A stretch of 64,000 nucleotides of DNA from Bacillus benzoevorans. Its GTDB lineage: Bacteria; Bacillota; Bacilli; Bacillales; Cytobacillaceae. A model generated the notes under the pieces. It was not told the DNA's origin. It saw nothing but the letters and a program-made list of their open reading frames with translations, and searched no databases. This document shows positions 18,007 to 25,542 of this stretch, piece by piece. The position numbers and the translations under genes were made by a program. The number at the start of each line of letters is the position of its first letter. The stretch's first letter is position 1. The stretch covers positions 22,468-86,467 of the forward strand of contig NZ_JACHGK010000015.1 in NCBI RefSeq assembly GCF_014207535.1. Reading direction: 5' to 3'.

Positions 18007-18904
18007 CGTGACGCTGGCCGTTCATAATTTACGTAAAAAAATTGGACGAAAAGAAATTATTAAAGGATTAAATTTCGAATTAAAAAAGGGCGAAGTATTT
18101 GGTTTCCTCGGTCCTAACGGTGCCGGAAAAACAACAACCATTCGCATGCTGACAGGTCTAATTAAGCCGACGGAAGGGTCTATTTCCATTTGCGGCTATG
18201 ATGTGCGAAGAGATTTTACGAAAGCAATGGAATTTCTTGGCTGTATAGTTGAAAATCCCGAACTCTATCCGTTTTTGTCCGGTTGGGATAATCTTGTTCA
18301 CTTTGCCGGAATGCTCCCTTCTGTTACCGAAAAACAAATTATCGAAACGGTGTCCTTTGTCGGGCTGGATGAGCGGATTCATGATAAGGTGAAGACCTAT
18401 TCCCTCGGGATGCGGCAGCGGCTGGGAATTGCCCAAGCTCTTTTAAACCGTCCGAAGGTGCTGATATTGGACGAGCCGACAAACGGATTGGACCCTGCCG
18501 GTATCCGCGAAATGCGGGAGTTTATCCGCGGCTTGGCAGAGAACGAAGGCTTAAGTGTTTTAGTTTCCAGCCATCTGTTAAGTGAGATCCAGCTGCTATG
18601 TGATCGGGTTGCGATTATGGCTAAAGGAGAAATTATTCAAATTGATTCGGTTGAGAATCTGCTGACAAGGCAGGAAAAGTTGGTTTGGCGCGTTTCTCCT
18701 CTAACACAGGCAAAGGAAGTGCTGGAGCGTTTTACAGATGTTGAGGTGGATGGCAGCTATTTAATCACTCCTCTCGAAGGAGATAAGGCTGCCCAGTGGA
18801 ACAAAGCGTTAATCGAGGAAGGTGTGGCGATTTATGAAATGAACCGCAAAATCCCTGTCCTGGAGGATTTATTTTTACAACTAACAGGCGGTGGGAAAAT
18901 TTGA
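17999..18904 (+). CDS. ABC transporter ATP-binding protein
   Basis: A 301-residue ABC exporter ATPase. Walker A GPNGAGKTTT (about 39-48), signature YSLGMRQRLGIAQAL (about 135-149), Walker B VLILDEPTNGLDPAG and the switch histidine in VSSHLLSE are intact. A C-terminal domain of about 80 residues is typical of the BcrA/NatA-type drug or antimicrobial exporter group. It overlaps the SGNH hydrolase gene upstream and the permease gene downstream (4 bases), so the three form one operon. The substrate is unknown. Confidence 0.92.
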   Translation: MNDVTLAVHNLRKKIGRKEIIKGLNFELKKGEVFGFLGPNGAGKTTTIRMLTGLIKPTEGSISICGYDVRRDFTKAMEFLGCIVENPELYPFLSGWDNLVHFAGMLPSVTEKQIIETVSFVGLDERIHDKVKTYSLGMRQRLGIAQALLNRPKVLILDEPTNGLDPAGIREMREFIRGLAENEGLSVLVSSHLLSEIQLLCDRVAIMAKGEIIQIDSVENLLTRQEKLVWRVSPLTQAKEVLERFTDVEVDGSYLITPLEGDKAAQWNKALIEEGVAIYEMNRKIPVLEDLFLQLTGGGKI

Positions 18905-19881
18905 ATAAGTTAATTCATAATGAAATGATGAAACTGCTGGCAAGAAAACGGTTAATGATTATTGCCATTATCACTGCCATTCTTGTCGCCTTATTTACTT
19001 ACGCTCAGTATAAGCAAACGCTGGAGCAGCAGGAAAAGCTCGGTACGACAGATTGGCGTGCTGCTGTTCAGGCGCAAATCGTCGATATCAGCAATCGGCT
19101 TAGTTCCAGCAGAATGACAGATGATGTACGGGAACGGCTCCAAGTTATCTTAAAGCAGCAGCAATATTATCTTGACCATGATATTAATCCGTCTGAACCG
19201 GGAGCAGCGACATTTATGAGAATGTTCATTGAAAACTCAGGACCGATGTTTATCCCTCTGCTTGTGATGGTCATAGCCAGCGATCTTGTTTCTTCGGAAC
19301 ATTCGCTTGGCTCGATTAAACTCTTGCTGACAAGACCGGTGAAAAGATGGAGGATACTATTAAGCAAATATATAGCCCTTATCCTCTCGATTTCACTGAT
19401 CATGGCGATTGTCGGTGTACTTTCCTTTTTCCTCTCAGGGCTTGTGTTTGGCTATCACGGTCTCGACGCCCCTGTCATGACAGGATTTTCTGCAGAAGGA
19501 GGCAATTTGGATACGACGGAGGTACGGACGATTAGTCAATGGAAGTTCCTCTTAATGGACTTTGGTCTCGTCTGGTTCGTCGCTGTGGTTGTCGGAACGC
19601 TCTCCTTTATGCTGTCTGTGCTGATTCGAAGCACCGCGGCCGGAATGGGCGTCATGCTTGCGGCCCTTATTGCTGGTTCCATTTTGAGTAATATGGTTTC
19701 TTCATGGGAATCAGCTAAATATCTATTCATGGTTAATTTAAATTTAACAGGCTATCTGGCCGGGACCTCCCCGCCGATTGCAGGAATGACTTTAATGTTT
19801 TCCATCGTCGTTTTGGCCATATGGTGGCTCGCCGCCCTCTTCGTATCCTTTATTGCTTTCACCCGGAAGGATGTATATTAA
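18901..19881 (+). CDS. ABC transporter permease (ABC-2 type)
   Basis: A 326-residue partner permease. The N-terminus MNKLIHNEMMKLLARKRLMI leads into the first membrane span (about 18-36). An extracytoplasmic helical region (about 37-110) follows, then five further spans, ending AFTRKDVY. The layout and the SSEHSLGSIKLLLTRPVKRW motif are typical of ABC-2 exporters. It starts with TTG overlapping the ATPase stop (TTGA). A REP-like palindrome follows 7 bases after the stop. Confidence 0.88.
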   Translation: MNKLIHNEMMKLLARKRLMIIAIITAILVALFTYAQYKQTLEQQEKLGTTDWRAAVQAQIVDISNRLSSSRMTDDVRERLQVILKQQQYYLDHDINPSEPGAATFMRMFIENSGPMFIPLLVMVIASDLVSSEHSLGSIKLLLTRPVKRWRILLSKYIALILSISLIMAIVGVLSFFLSGLVFGYHGLDAPVMTGFSAEGGNLDTTEVRTISQWKFLLMDFGLVWFVAVVVGTLSFMLSVLIRSTAAGMGVMLAALIAGSILSNMVSSWESAKYLFMVNLNLTGYLAGTSPPIAGMTLMFSIVVLAIWWLAALFVSFIAFTRKDVY

Positions 19882-19887
19882 CTGTAC

Positions 19888-19973
19888 GGGTGCCAGGCAC
19901 GCAAAAAAGACAAATGTCTTTTTGCGGTGCCTGGCACCGAATATGGACATCTGTCCATATGGGATGGACACAT
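19888..19973 (+). repeat. REP-like compound palindrome, copy 1
   Basis: The outer arms GGTGCCAGGCAC and GTGCCTGGCACC enclose an inner AAAAAGACA/TGTCTTTTT hairpin. Then comes a second small palindrome TATGGACA-TC-TGTCCATA (19942-19959) and a GGACA repeat. The same architecture recurs at 38315, on the opposite strand at 41766-41851, and as a half copy at 45048. Confidence 0.85.
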
Positions 19974-20049
19974 TTTCCCTATAAGTAATTTTGTTTTGGA
20001 ATGGCTATACTACTATGGAGCTGATTTTAAGGAATAGGAGTAGATTATA

Positions 20050-20316
20050 ATGGTTGAAAAACAATATAGAGTTATTGATGATACAGGTCTCCATGCCCGC
20101 CATGCGGCCCTTATAGCCAAGGCAGCGGCAGCATTTCAATCAGATATTCGGATTCAGTACCAGGATAACCAAGCCAACTTAAAATCAATTATGGGAGTCT
20201 TGTCTTTGGGGCTCCCTAATGGTGCTGACTTTAAAATCTCTGTGTCCGGAACGGATGAGCAAGAAGCATTGCAGGAAATGGACAATATTATTACGAAAGA
20301 AGGACTTGCGGTATAA
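20050..20316 (+). CDS. HPr-family phosphocarrier protein (paralogue)
   Basis: An 88-residue HPr-fold protein of the phosphotransferase system. His15, the PEP-dependent phosphorylation site, is present in TGLHARHAAL, and the regulatory Ser46 is present in NLKSIMGVLSLGLPNG, so both HPr phosphorylation sites remain. The residue normally Pro in HARP is His here (HARH), unlike canonical HPr. No ptsI is adjacent, so this is probably an extra HPr or Crh-like regulator rather than the main ptsH. The gene is monocistronic, with repeat-type palindromes on both sides. The role is inferred. Confidence 0.82.
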   Translation: MVEKQYRVIDDTGLHARHAALIAKAAAAFQSDIRIQYQDNQANLKSIMGVLSLGLPNGADFKISVSGTDEQEALQEMDNIITKEGLAV

Positions 20317-20664
20317 TCATTACTTTCCCTATTGCCCGCACTGACTTCAGAAAAGCCAAGTATGCCTGTACGGCCGAGAAAAGACAAATGTCTCCTTTCG
20401 GTGTCAGGCATTTTTTTATTCCATAGAACAGATGTTTTCTTTATTTTTTTATACTATTTTTTAATTTTTGCAGTTGTTCAGCGTATTTATTTCGTCTTTT
20501 TATCTGCAGAGGATGATAGTGGAGCATGAAAGTCATGGGCATTTAACAAATTTTATGGTAATCTTTCTGCATGGGTTTTTTTCTTACAGCATACAAATGT
20601 AATACAATGGGACAGCCTTAGATAGTATTTTTTCATAGATTGAAAACTTAGTTGGAGGGTTAAC
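20317..20664. other. Gene-free region holding a degenerate repeat
   Basis: 348 bases between the HPr-like gene and the DedA gene. The left part carries the palindrome at 20362-20417; the rest is AT-rich and presumably contains the DedA promoter. A reading frame over the repeat is not a believable gene. Confidence 0.5.
20362..20417 (+). repeat. Degenerate REP-like palindrome, probable terminator of the HPr-like gene
   Basis: ATGCCTG (20362-20368) pairs with CAGGCAT (20405-20411). The inner AAGACAAATGTCT core resembles the inner hairpin of the REP-like element, but the outer arms differ. A run of seven T follows, so it can serve as a terminator. Confidence 0.55.
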
Positions 20665-21276
20665 ATGCAAAGCTGGATTACAGATTTTATGGAACAGTTT
20701 GGTTATATCGGGATTTTTCTGATGATTGCATTAGAAAATATCTTCCCGCCTATCCCTTCCGAGGTCATTCTTCCATTTGGCGGGTTTATGACAACTTATA
20801 CCGATTTAACTGTATTTGGAGTGATTATCGCATCAACAGCAGGTTCTGTTGTCGGTGCCGTAATTCTATACGGCATTGGCCTGCTTCTTGATGTCGAAAG
20901 ACTAGAAAAGATCATTGACCGCTGGGGACATATTTTACGCGTTACAAAGGAAGATATTCATAAGGCTGATGCCTGGTTTGATAAGTATGGCATCTGGACG
21001 GTGTTTTTCTGCCGGATGGTTCCTTTAATCCGCAGTTTAATATCAATTCCTGCCGGGATGTCAAATATGAAATTTGGTCTTTTTCTTATTTTCACCTTTT
21101 TCGGGACACTGATTTGGAACATTATCCTTGTTTCAGTTGGTGCTGCTTTAGGTGAAAACTGGGATAGAATTACGGAGTTCATGGACATTTATTCCAATAT
21201 CGCTTATGCAATCATCGGCATCGGTATTATTGTATTTATCATCTGGTTTTTCCGTAAAAAAAGAAAAAAAGCCTAA
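20665..21276 (+). CDS. DedA family membrane protein
   Basis: A 203-residue integral membrane protein of the DedA/VTT superfamily, whose members flip lipids such as undecaprenyl phosphate or phosphatidylethanolamine. Typical features are the re-entrant motif ENIFPPIPSEVILPFGG (about 24-40), GSVVGAVILYGIGLLL, and FFCRMVPLIRSLISIPAGMSNM (about 118-139) with the conserved RxxPxxR-like pattern. The basic C-terminal tail is FFRKKRKKA. GGAGGG precedes the ATG. uppP starts 25 bases downstream, so a DedA-UppP pair handling the undecaprenyl carrier is plausible. Confidence 0.9.
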   Translation: MQSWITDFMEQFGYIGIFLMIALENIFPPIPSEVILPFGGFMTTYTDLTVFGVIIASTAGSVVGAVILYGIGLLLDVERLEKIIDRWGHILRVTKEDIHKADAWFDKYGIWTVFFCRMVPLIRSLISIPAGMSNMKFGLFLIFTFFGTLIWNIILVSVGAALGENWDRITEFMDIYSNIAYAIIGIGIIVFIIWFFRKKRKKA

Positions 21277-21301
21277 TCTATTATAAGGAGATCTTTTTAC
21301 A

Positions 21302-22141
21302 ATGGATTTTTTTGAAATTCTAAAAGCGATCATTTTAGGAATGGTCGAGGGATTAACGGAGTTCGCACCTGTTTCCTCCACCGGACATATGATTATTGTT
21401 GATGATATGTGGCTGAAGTCAAAGGATTTTCTCACCCAGCCGGTAGCCAATACATTCAAAGTTGTCATTCAGCTCGGATCTATTTTGGCTACGGTCGTTG
21501 TATTTAGAGACCGATTCATTGATATTCTTGGTTTAAATCGGTTATTCCACAAGGAAAGAGCCATCACCGTTGGCGGCGGTCATTTAAACCTGATCCATGT
21601 ACTGATTGGCTTGATTCCAGCCGGTGTACTCGGGGTTATATTTGAAGATTATATTGATGAAAACTTATTTTCCATTAATACTGTTGCTATTGGTTTAGTT
21701 TTAGGTGCCATTTTGATGATCATTGCCGATTTGTTCGGCGGAAGACGTCCAGTTGTTAATACGCTTGATGCGATCAGCTACAAGCAGGCATTTATCGTTG
21801 GTCTTTATCAATGTTTATCCTTATGGCCCGGCTTTTCCCGCTCAGGAGCCACTATTTCCGGAGGGGTGTTAACCGGCTTAAATCACCGCGTTGCCGCTGA
21901 CTTTACTTTTATTATGGCTGTGCCAATTATGGCAGGTGCCAGTTTCATTTCTTTATTGAAAAACTGGCAGTACTTCACAATGGATGAAATGCCGTTTTTT
22001 ATCGCCGGATTTATCAGCGCCTTCGTCTTTGCTCTGATTTCCATCCGCTTCTTCTTGAAACTGATTAATAAAGTTAAACTTGTGCCATTTGCGATTTACC
22101 GAATCATCGTCGCAGCGGCGATTTATATTTTATATCTATAA
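21302..22141 (+). CDS. uppP: Undecaprenyl-diphosphatase
   Basis: BacA/UppP family integral membrane phosphatase that regenerates undecaprenyl phosphate from its diphosphate for cell-wall synthesis. Extra copies give bacitracin resistance. The 279 residues contain the catalytic motif EGLTEFAPVSSTGHM (about 16-30), with the glutamates and Ser-rich loop, and the second motif WPGFSRSGATISGGVLTGLN (about 175-194), with the catalytic Arg. In-frame ATG follows AAGGAG. It is probably co-transcribed with the DedA gene. Confidence 0.94.
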   Translation: MDFFEILKAIILGMVEGLTEFAPVSSTGHMIIVDDMWLKSKDFLTQPVANTFKVVIQLGSILATVVVFRDRFIDILGLNRLFHKERAITVGGGHLNLIHVLIGLIPAGVLGVIFEDYIDENLFSINTVAIGLVLGAILMIIADLFGGRRPVVNTLDAISYKQAFIVGLYQCLSLWPGFSRSGATISGGVLTGLNHRVAADFTFIMAVPIMAGASFISLLKNWQYFTMDEMPFFIAGFISAFVFALISIRFFLKLINKVKLVPFAIYRIIVAAAIYILYL

Positions 22142-22144
22142 CCC

Positions 22145-22178
22145 AAAATCAGGGCGTCACAGTGACGCCCTGATTTTA
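22145..22178. terminator. Bidirectional intrinsic terminator
   Basis: AAAATCAGGGCGTCA and TGACGCCCTGATTTT around CAG, between convergent uppP and the DUF438 gene. Confidence 0.85.
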
Positions 22179-22197
22179 TTTGAACCATTTTCCTGAC

Positions 22198-23451
22198 TTA
22201 TGATAAAATCCGTTTTTCTCCTTCTAATGCGCGGATTTCGGATACATTTTGCGTGAATTCCAGTGTGCCCATGTACTTACCAGCTTCATCACGGACAGCG
22301 AAATAGCGGATGTAAATGAATTTGTCTCCCATGTTAATCCAGAAGTCCTCGACGTCCTTCGTACCTGATTTGAAATCCTCCAGTAATTTTTCCACCACAT
22401 GAACGCTTTGCGGCGGATGGCAATTTTGCACAGTCCGGCCGATAACGGCTTTTGTTCTTGCAAAGATTCTTTCTTTCCCGTGAGAAAAATAGCGCACAAC
22501 ATCATTTTCATCGATAAAGGTCAGATCAACCGGCATATGGTTAAGCAGCGTTTCTAATTGTTTTAGTGAAACAATTCCTGTTTCAAAGCGGATATAGCCA
22601 TCAAAGCCTGCTTCTTCGGCTGCCTCCCCCATTTCTACAATCAATGGGTGGCGCTTCGGTTTCCAGACCAATTCCGGTGCGGTCAAGCAAAAACCAATCG
22701 CTTCGCTTTCAGCTGCTATTTTAACCCATTCATCTTCTGTTAATGTCTCTAGACACATAGGGAAGAGAATCTCTTCCTCTTTAAAAATCATTTCGCTTAC
22801 TTCTTTAATCACCTGATCCAAGATCTCAGTCACTTCTCTTTTATAGCCTCCGTAGCTCGTTAACGCTCTTTTCGCATCTTTAATGACAAAGCGGATATCA
22901 TCATCGACGCCCCACATGACCTTTGTCGGACCAAAGATTCCGTATTTCTCTAAATATGGGAAGAGGAGATTTTCCTTTCTTGAATAATGCTTATCTACAT
23001 CCCACAACAGGTTCAAATCTTCAATCAGTTTGAAGCGGTTTTCATCAGAATCCTCTTTTTCAAACCGTTCCTTGTGCAGCTGCAGCTTGAAGTTCACCAA
23101 CATATCGATTTCTTTATTTTCCATTTTCCATGTATGAATAGGGTGTCCAGGCTCATCCTCTGGTTTTTCTGAACGATGAATTTCTTCGATGGAACCCTTG
23201 AACACTTCTGCATGTACGGTGCATAGACGCTGAACCTCAGAAACCGGAATTCCTTCTTCCTGCATTAATGCATGCTCCAGCTGGGAAATTTCTGCTACCG
23301 TTACATCGCCGACCGCTTCCTCAAACTTTGCTTTTACTTCAGCGACATCCTTCCCTGCATGAAGCTCTCTTATAATCTCCTTCAGCATTTCTTGGCGTTC
23401 ACTTTTGTTCTCCATCACGTGTTCACGATTATTAATTAACTCGCTCATCAT
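22198..23451 (-). CDS. DUF438 protein with hemerythrin and PAS domains
   Basis: A 417-residue soluble protein with three parts. A DUF438 helical domain spans about 15-85. A hemerythrin HHE domain spans about 105-235 (PIHTWKMENKEIDM, DVDKHYSRKENLLFPYLE, FKEEEILFPM supply the His/Glu di-iron ligands). A PAS domain spans about 290-410 (LTFIDENDVVRYFSHGKERIFART). Relatives are linked to nitric oxide, oxygen or iron handling in facultative anaerobes. GGGAGG precedes two consecutive ATG codons. It is the second gene of an operon with the DUF1858 gene, behind Crp/Fnr-type and Fur-like sites. Confidence 0.88.
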   Translation of the reverse strand: MMSELINNREHVMENKSERQEMLKEIIRELHAGKDVAEVKAKFEEAVGDVTVAEISQLEHALMQEEGIPVSEVQRLCTVHAEVFKGSIEEIHRSEKPEDEPGHPIHTWKMENKEIDMLVNFKLQLHKERFEKEDSDENRFKLIEDLNLLWDVDKHYSRKENLLFPYLEKYGIFGPTKVMWGVDDDIRFVIKDAKRALTSYGGYKREVTEILDQVIKEVSEMIFKEEEILFPMCLETLTEDEWVKIAAESEAIGFCLTAPELVWKPKRHPLIVEMGEAAEEAGFDGYIRFETGIVSLKQLETLLNHMPVDLTFIDENDVVRYFSHGKERIFARTKAVIGRTVQNCHPPQSVHVVEKLLEDFKSGTKDVEDFWINMGDKFIYIRYFAVRDEAGKYMGTLEFTQNVSEIRALEGEKRILS

Positions 23452-23509
23452 TCATTCCTCCCGTAGTTTAGGTTCCATTAAGCCTGCGTTCGCATTACTT
23501 TTAACAGTA

Positions 23510-23737
23510 TTATTCTTTTACGCTATACCCATGTTTTTCAAATGTCTGTTTGATTTTGCTTAAGTCTATTCCGCGCATCCTGGCGCCTTTTGCGATTGTC
23601 ATCACCCGTCCGGCTGTTTGCAGCATCCCCGGTTTCGTGATTTGCTCGAAACCAATCTCCTTCATGACTTCGATGACAAATGGATCTTCTGAACAAAGTT
23701 CATTAACGGTTTTATTAAAATTAATGATTTTACTCAT
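23510..23737 (-). CDS. DUF1858 domain protein
   Basis: A 75-residue protein matching the DUF1858 family: INFNKTVNELCSEDPFVIEVMKEIGFEQI followed by KPGMLQTAGRVMTIAKGARM and an LSKIKQTFEKHGY end. DUF1858 is often found beside or fused to DUF438/hemerythrin proteins and Fe-S repair proteins of the RIC/ScdA group (family knowledge), which fits the neighbour 58 bases downstream. It lacks the CxxC seen in some relatives; a single Cys lies at residue 15. It is the first gene of the leftward operon. Confidence 0.87.
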   Translation of the reverse strand: MSKIINFNKTVNELCSEDPFVIEVMKEIGFEQITKPGMLQTAGRVMTIAKGARMRGIDLSKIKQTFEKHGYSVKE

Positions 23738-23795
23738 TACGGCTCACCTCATTAGTGAGAATTATTTATATTAAACTTATTGATAACAATTTTTA

Positions 23796-23858
23796 TGAGA
23801 ACTATTCTCATACATTAGTATACTTGTATTGAAAAATACGCAACGTGATGTGTATCAC
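23796..23858 (-). promoter_or_regulatory. Promoter of the DUF1858-DUF438 operon with Crp/Fnr-type and Fur-like sites
   Basis: On the minus strand the dyad GTGATACACATCAC (23845-23858) fits GTGA-N6-TCAC of the Crp/Fnr family. The -10 TATACT (23822-23817) predicts transcription from about 23810, placing the dyad centre at -41.5, the class II activator position. There is no good -35, as expected for an activated promoter. TGAGAACTATTCTCA (23796-23810), a Fur-type palindrome, covers +1 to +15. Positions are seen directly; the regulators are inferred. Confidence 0.6.
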
Positions 23859-23964
23859 TCTGTTCAGTGGAATATCAATCTAGAAAAATAAACGATTTGT
23901 ACTATCGCGTAAGGACAGGCATACATTATATTAAACACACCTCACATAGAATTAAGGAGATTCT

Positions 23965-24450
23965 GTGTCTTTTTACCGAGGTACAGATCACCTGAGGTAT
24001 TTAACACTTAAACATAGATGGATATGGTTATTAAAGACATTTAATGGAAGGAGCAGAAAACTTTTGAGGAAATGGATACCGATCACAGGACTTCTCTTTA
24101 CCATCCTCGTCTTAAGTTACCTGGAATCACCTTATTCGTTTATCAATAAAGATCATGCCCAGGTGACAAGTATCCCAAATGAAGTATTACTCGCTGAGGC
24201 TCAGAAAGAGAATCATCCTGCTTCGCAAGAACAGGAGTCTAAAGAAACCAGTAGCAACGAAAATGCGGCAGAAGATGAAGAAGTTGCACAAAACTATTCA
24301 TTGGAAATGGTTTTTGAAAGCAAGTCTAAAAAAGATGGGTATATCGTTGAAACCTATCGGGAATATCAATTTTACAGAGATGAAAATGGTCAAGTGATTA
24401 AAAAAGTACCCACATCGAACTATAATTATCTGCGTTACTATGACAAATAG
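23965..24450 (+). CDS. Hypothetical single-span membrane protein
   Basis: Not recognised. The 161 residues show a basic N-terminus (residues 1-38, many Arg/Lys), one hydrophobic segment (KWIPITGLLFTILVLSYL, about 36-53) and an acidic, Gln/Glu/Ser-rich linker (about 70-110). A C-terminal segment rich in Tyr follows (IVETYREYQFYRDENG, YNYLRYYDK). Topology suggests an extracytoplasmic C-terminus. GTG 23965 follows AAGGAGA; an alternative TTG near 24063 with GGAAGGAG would remove the basic leader and leave a signal-anchor start. It is divergent from the DUF1858 operon and closed by a strong terminator. Confidence 0.6.
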   Translation: MSFYRGTDHLRYLTLKHRWIWLLKTFNGRSRKLLRKWIPITGLLFTILVLSYLESPYSFINKDHAQVTSIPNEVLLAEAQKENHPASQEQESKETSSNENAAEDEEVAQNYSLEMVFESKSKKDGYIVETYREYQFYRDENGQVIKKVPTSNYNYLRYYDK

Positions 24451-24454
24451 AAAC

Positions 24455-24492
24455 AGAGCCCGGCACTCCTTTTATACGGAATGCCGGGCTCT
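24455..24492. terminator. Bidirectional intrinsic terminator
   Basis: AGAGCCCGGCACTCC and GGAATGCCGGGCTCT form a 15-bp stem with one mismatch, between convergent genes. Confidence 0.85.
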
Positions 24493-24496
24493 CATA

Positions 24497-24922
24497 TTAT
24501 TGATGATAAAGCAGCGCTTGAGCAATGCCCACAAAATATTCAGACTCACGGATAATATGATCGATAACCACCTTGGCTGTTGGATTGGCGCTGACCGCTG
24601 CACTATTTGTTTTGATTTGCTGACATAGCTCTATGAACTGCAGACTTTGCTTTAAACAGAATGACACCAGTTCCAGTACCTGCTGCTGCAATGCAGCGGA
24701 AATGTAATACGCCGAGCGGACGACGGTTTCAATAAAACGGATGACCTTCTGATGGGTTTCGCCAAGGGAGGTCTCCCATTTCTTTAATGCCTCTACATAT
24801 TCTGCTTCAAGATTGGACACCAATTCCCTGATCACAACTGTATGCTCCTTCTCCTGATGCTTCCAAAACTCTGCTTCATCTAAGATACGCAGCGGCATCT
24901 GCTGGCCGTAATAATATTGCAA
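24497..24922 (-). CDS. DUF2935-like helical protein
   Basis: A 141-residue all-helical protein resembling one half of the DUF2935 family (four-helix, ferritin-like proteins found in spore formers). Indicators are FWKHQEKEHTVVIRELVSNLE near the N-terminus and spaced Glu/His residues in the later helices (HIIRESEYFVGIA). Family membership is suggested only by pattern and is moderately sure. The TTG at 24922 follows a GGGGG stretch by about 8 bases; an internal ATG at 24898 has no ribosome site. Function unknown. Confidence 0.55.
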   Translation of the reverse strand: MQYYYGQQMPLRILDEAEFWKHQEKEHTVVIRELVSNLEAEYVEALKKWETSLGETHQKVIRFIETVVRSAYYISAALQQQVLELVSFCLKQSLQFIELCQQIKTNSAAVSANPTAKVVIDHIIRESEYFVGIAQALLYHQ

Positions 24923-25057
24923 CCTCTATTCCCCCTCATATGATCTTCATCACAATATATGAGGGACAGACCGTTGATATACCTCGGATCCAGTAATAGA
25001 GCCGGGATTCATGAAATCGGGGCCGAACTTAAAAGATTCTGCAGTCTTGGAATAAGG

Positions 25058-25438
25058 TTACTCTTTTTCCATTACGGCAAAGTAGTTTTCTTCATTATCG
25101 GCAAAATTAAATACTCTGCCGGTTGGCATATTTACAATTTCTCCGACCGTAATTTTTTTATTTAATAAGTCACGGTGTAATTGTTCAAGATTCTCCGCGA
25201 AAAACATTAAAGAAGGAGTAGCAAGATTTAATTCAGGGGACATTTTCGCAACGAAATCCTTATTGTGCAGAATGAGGCTTGTTTCTGCACCTTTTTTTGG
25301 AGCCATTTCAATCCATCTCAATCCCTGATTATTGTTCTCTTCCGCTATTACCGTGAAGCCCAATTTATCTGTCCAAAATTTCACTGCCTCATCTTGATCG
25401 TTGACATACAGCATAATTTGTCCGACTTTACTAAACAT
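25058..25438 (-). CDS. VOC (glyoxalase/bleomycin resistance) family protein
   Basis: A 126-residue vicinal-oxygen-chelate fold protein, built as two beta-alpha-beta-beta-beta units: GQIMLYVNDQDEAVKFWTDKLGFTV, and later PSLMFFAENLEQLHRDLLNK with the terminal GRVFNFADNEENYFAVME. Members are dioxygenases, isomerases or drug-binding proteins. The terminal Glu (E121 or E124 region) could be a metal ligand. It stands alone on the minus strand. Specific function cannot be assigned. Confidence 0.82.
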   Translation of the reverse strand: MFSKVGQIMLYVNDQDEAVKFWTDKLGFTVIAEENNNQGLRWIEMAPKKGAETSLILHNKDFVAKMSPELNLATPSLMFFAENLEQLHRDLLNKKITVGEIVNMPTGRVFNFADNEENYFAVMEKE

Positions 25439-25542
25439 AGTCCTTTCACTCCTTCATTAAAAAGATGCTTTTTCTATCAAAATTAAATTCCTTGCCGGGA
25501 AGTAAAAACCCTTTTGATTTCTCTTTCCTTTATTCGGTTTTA

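Noticed and set aside
20332..20529. A 65-codon frame after the HPr-like gene
   Set aside because: Runs through the palindromic repeat/terminator; no ribosome site.
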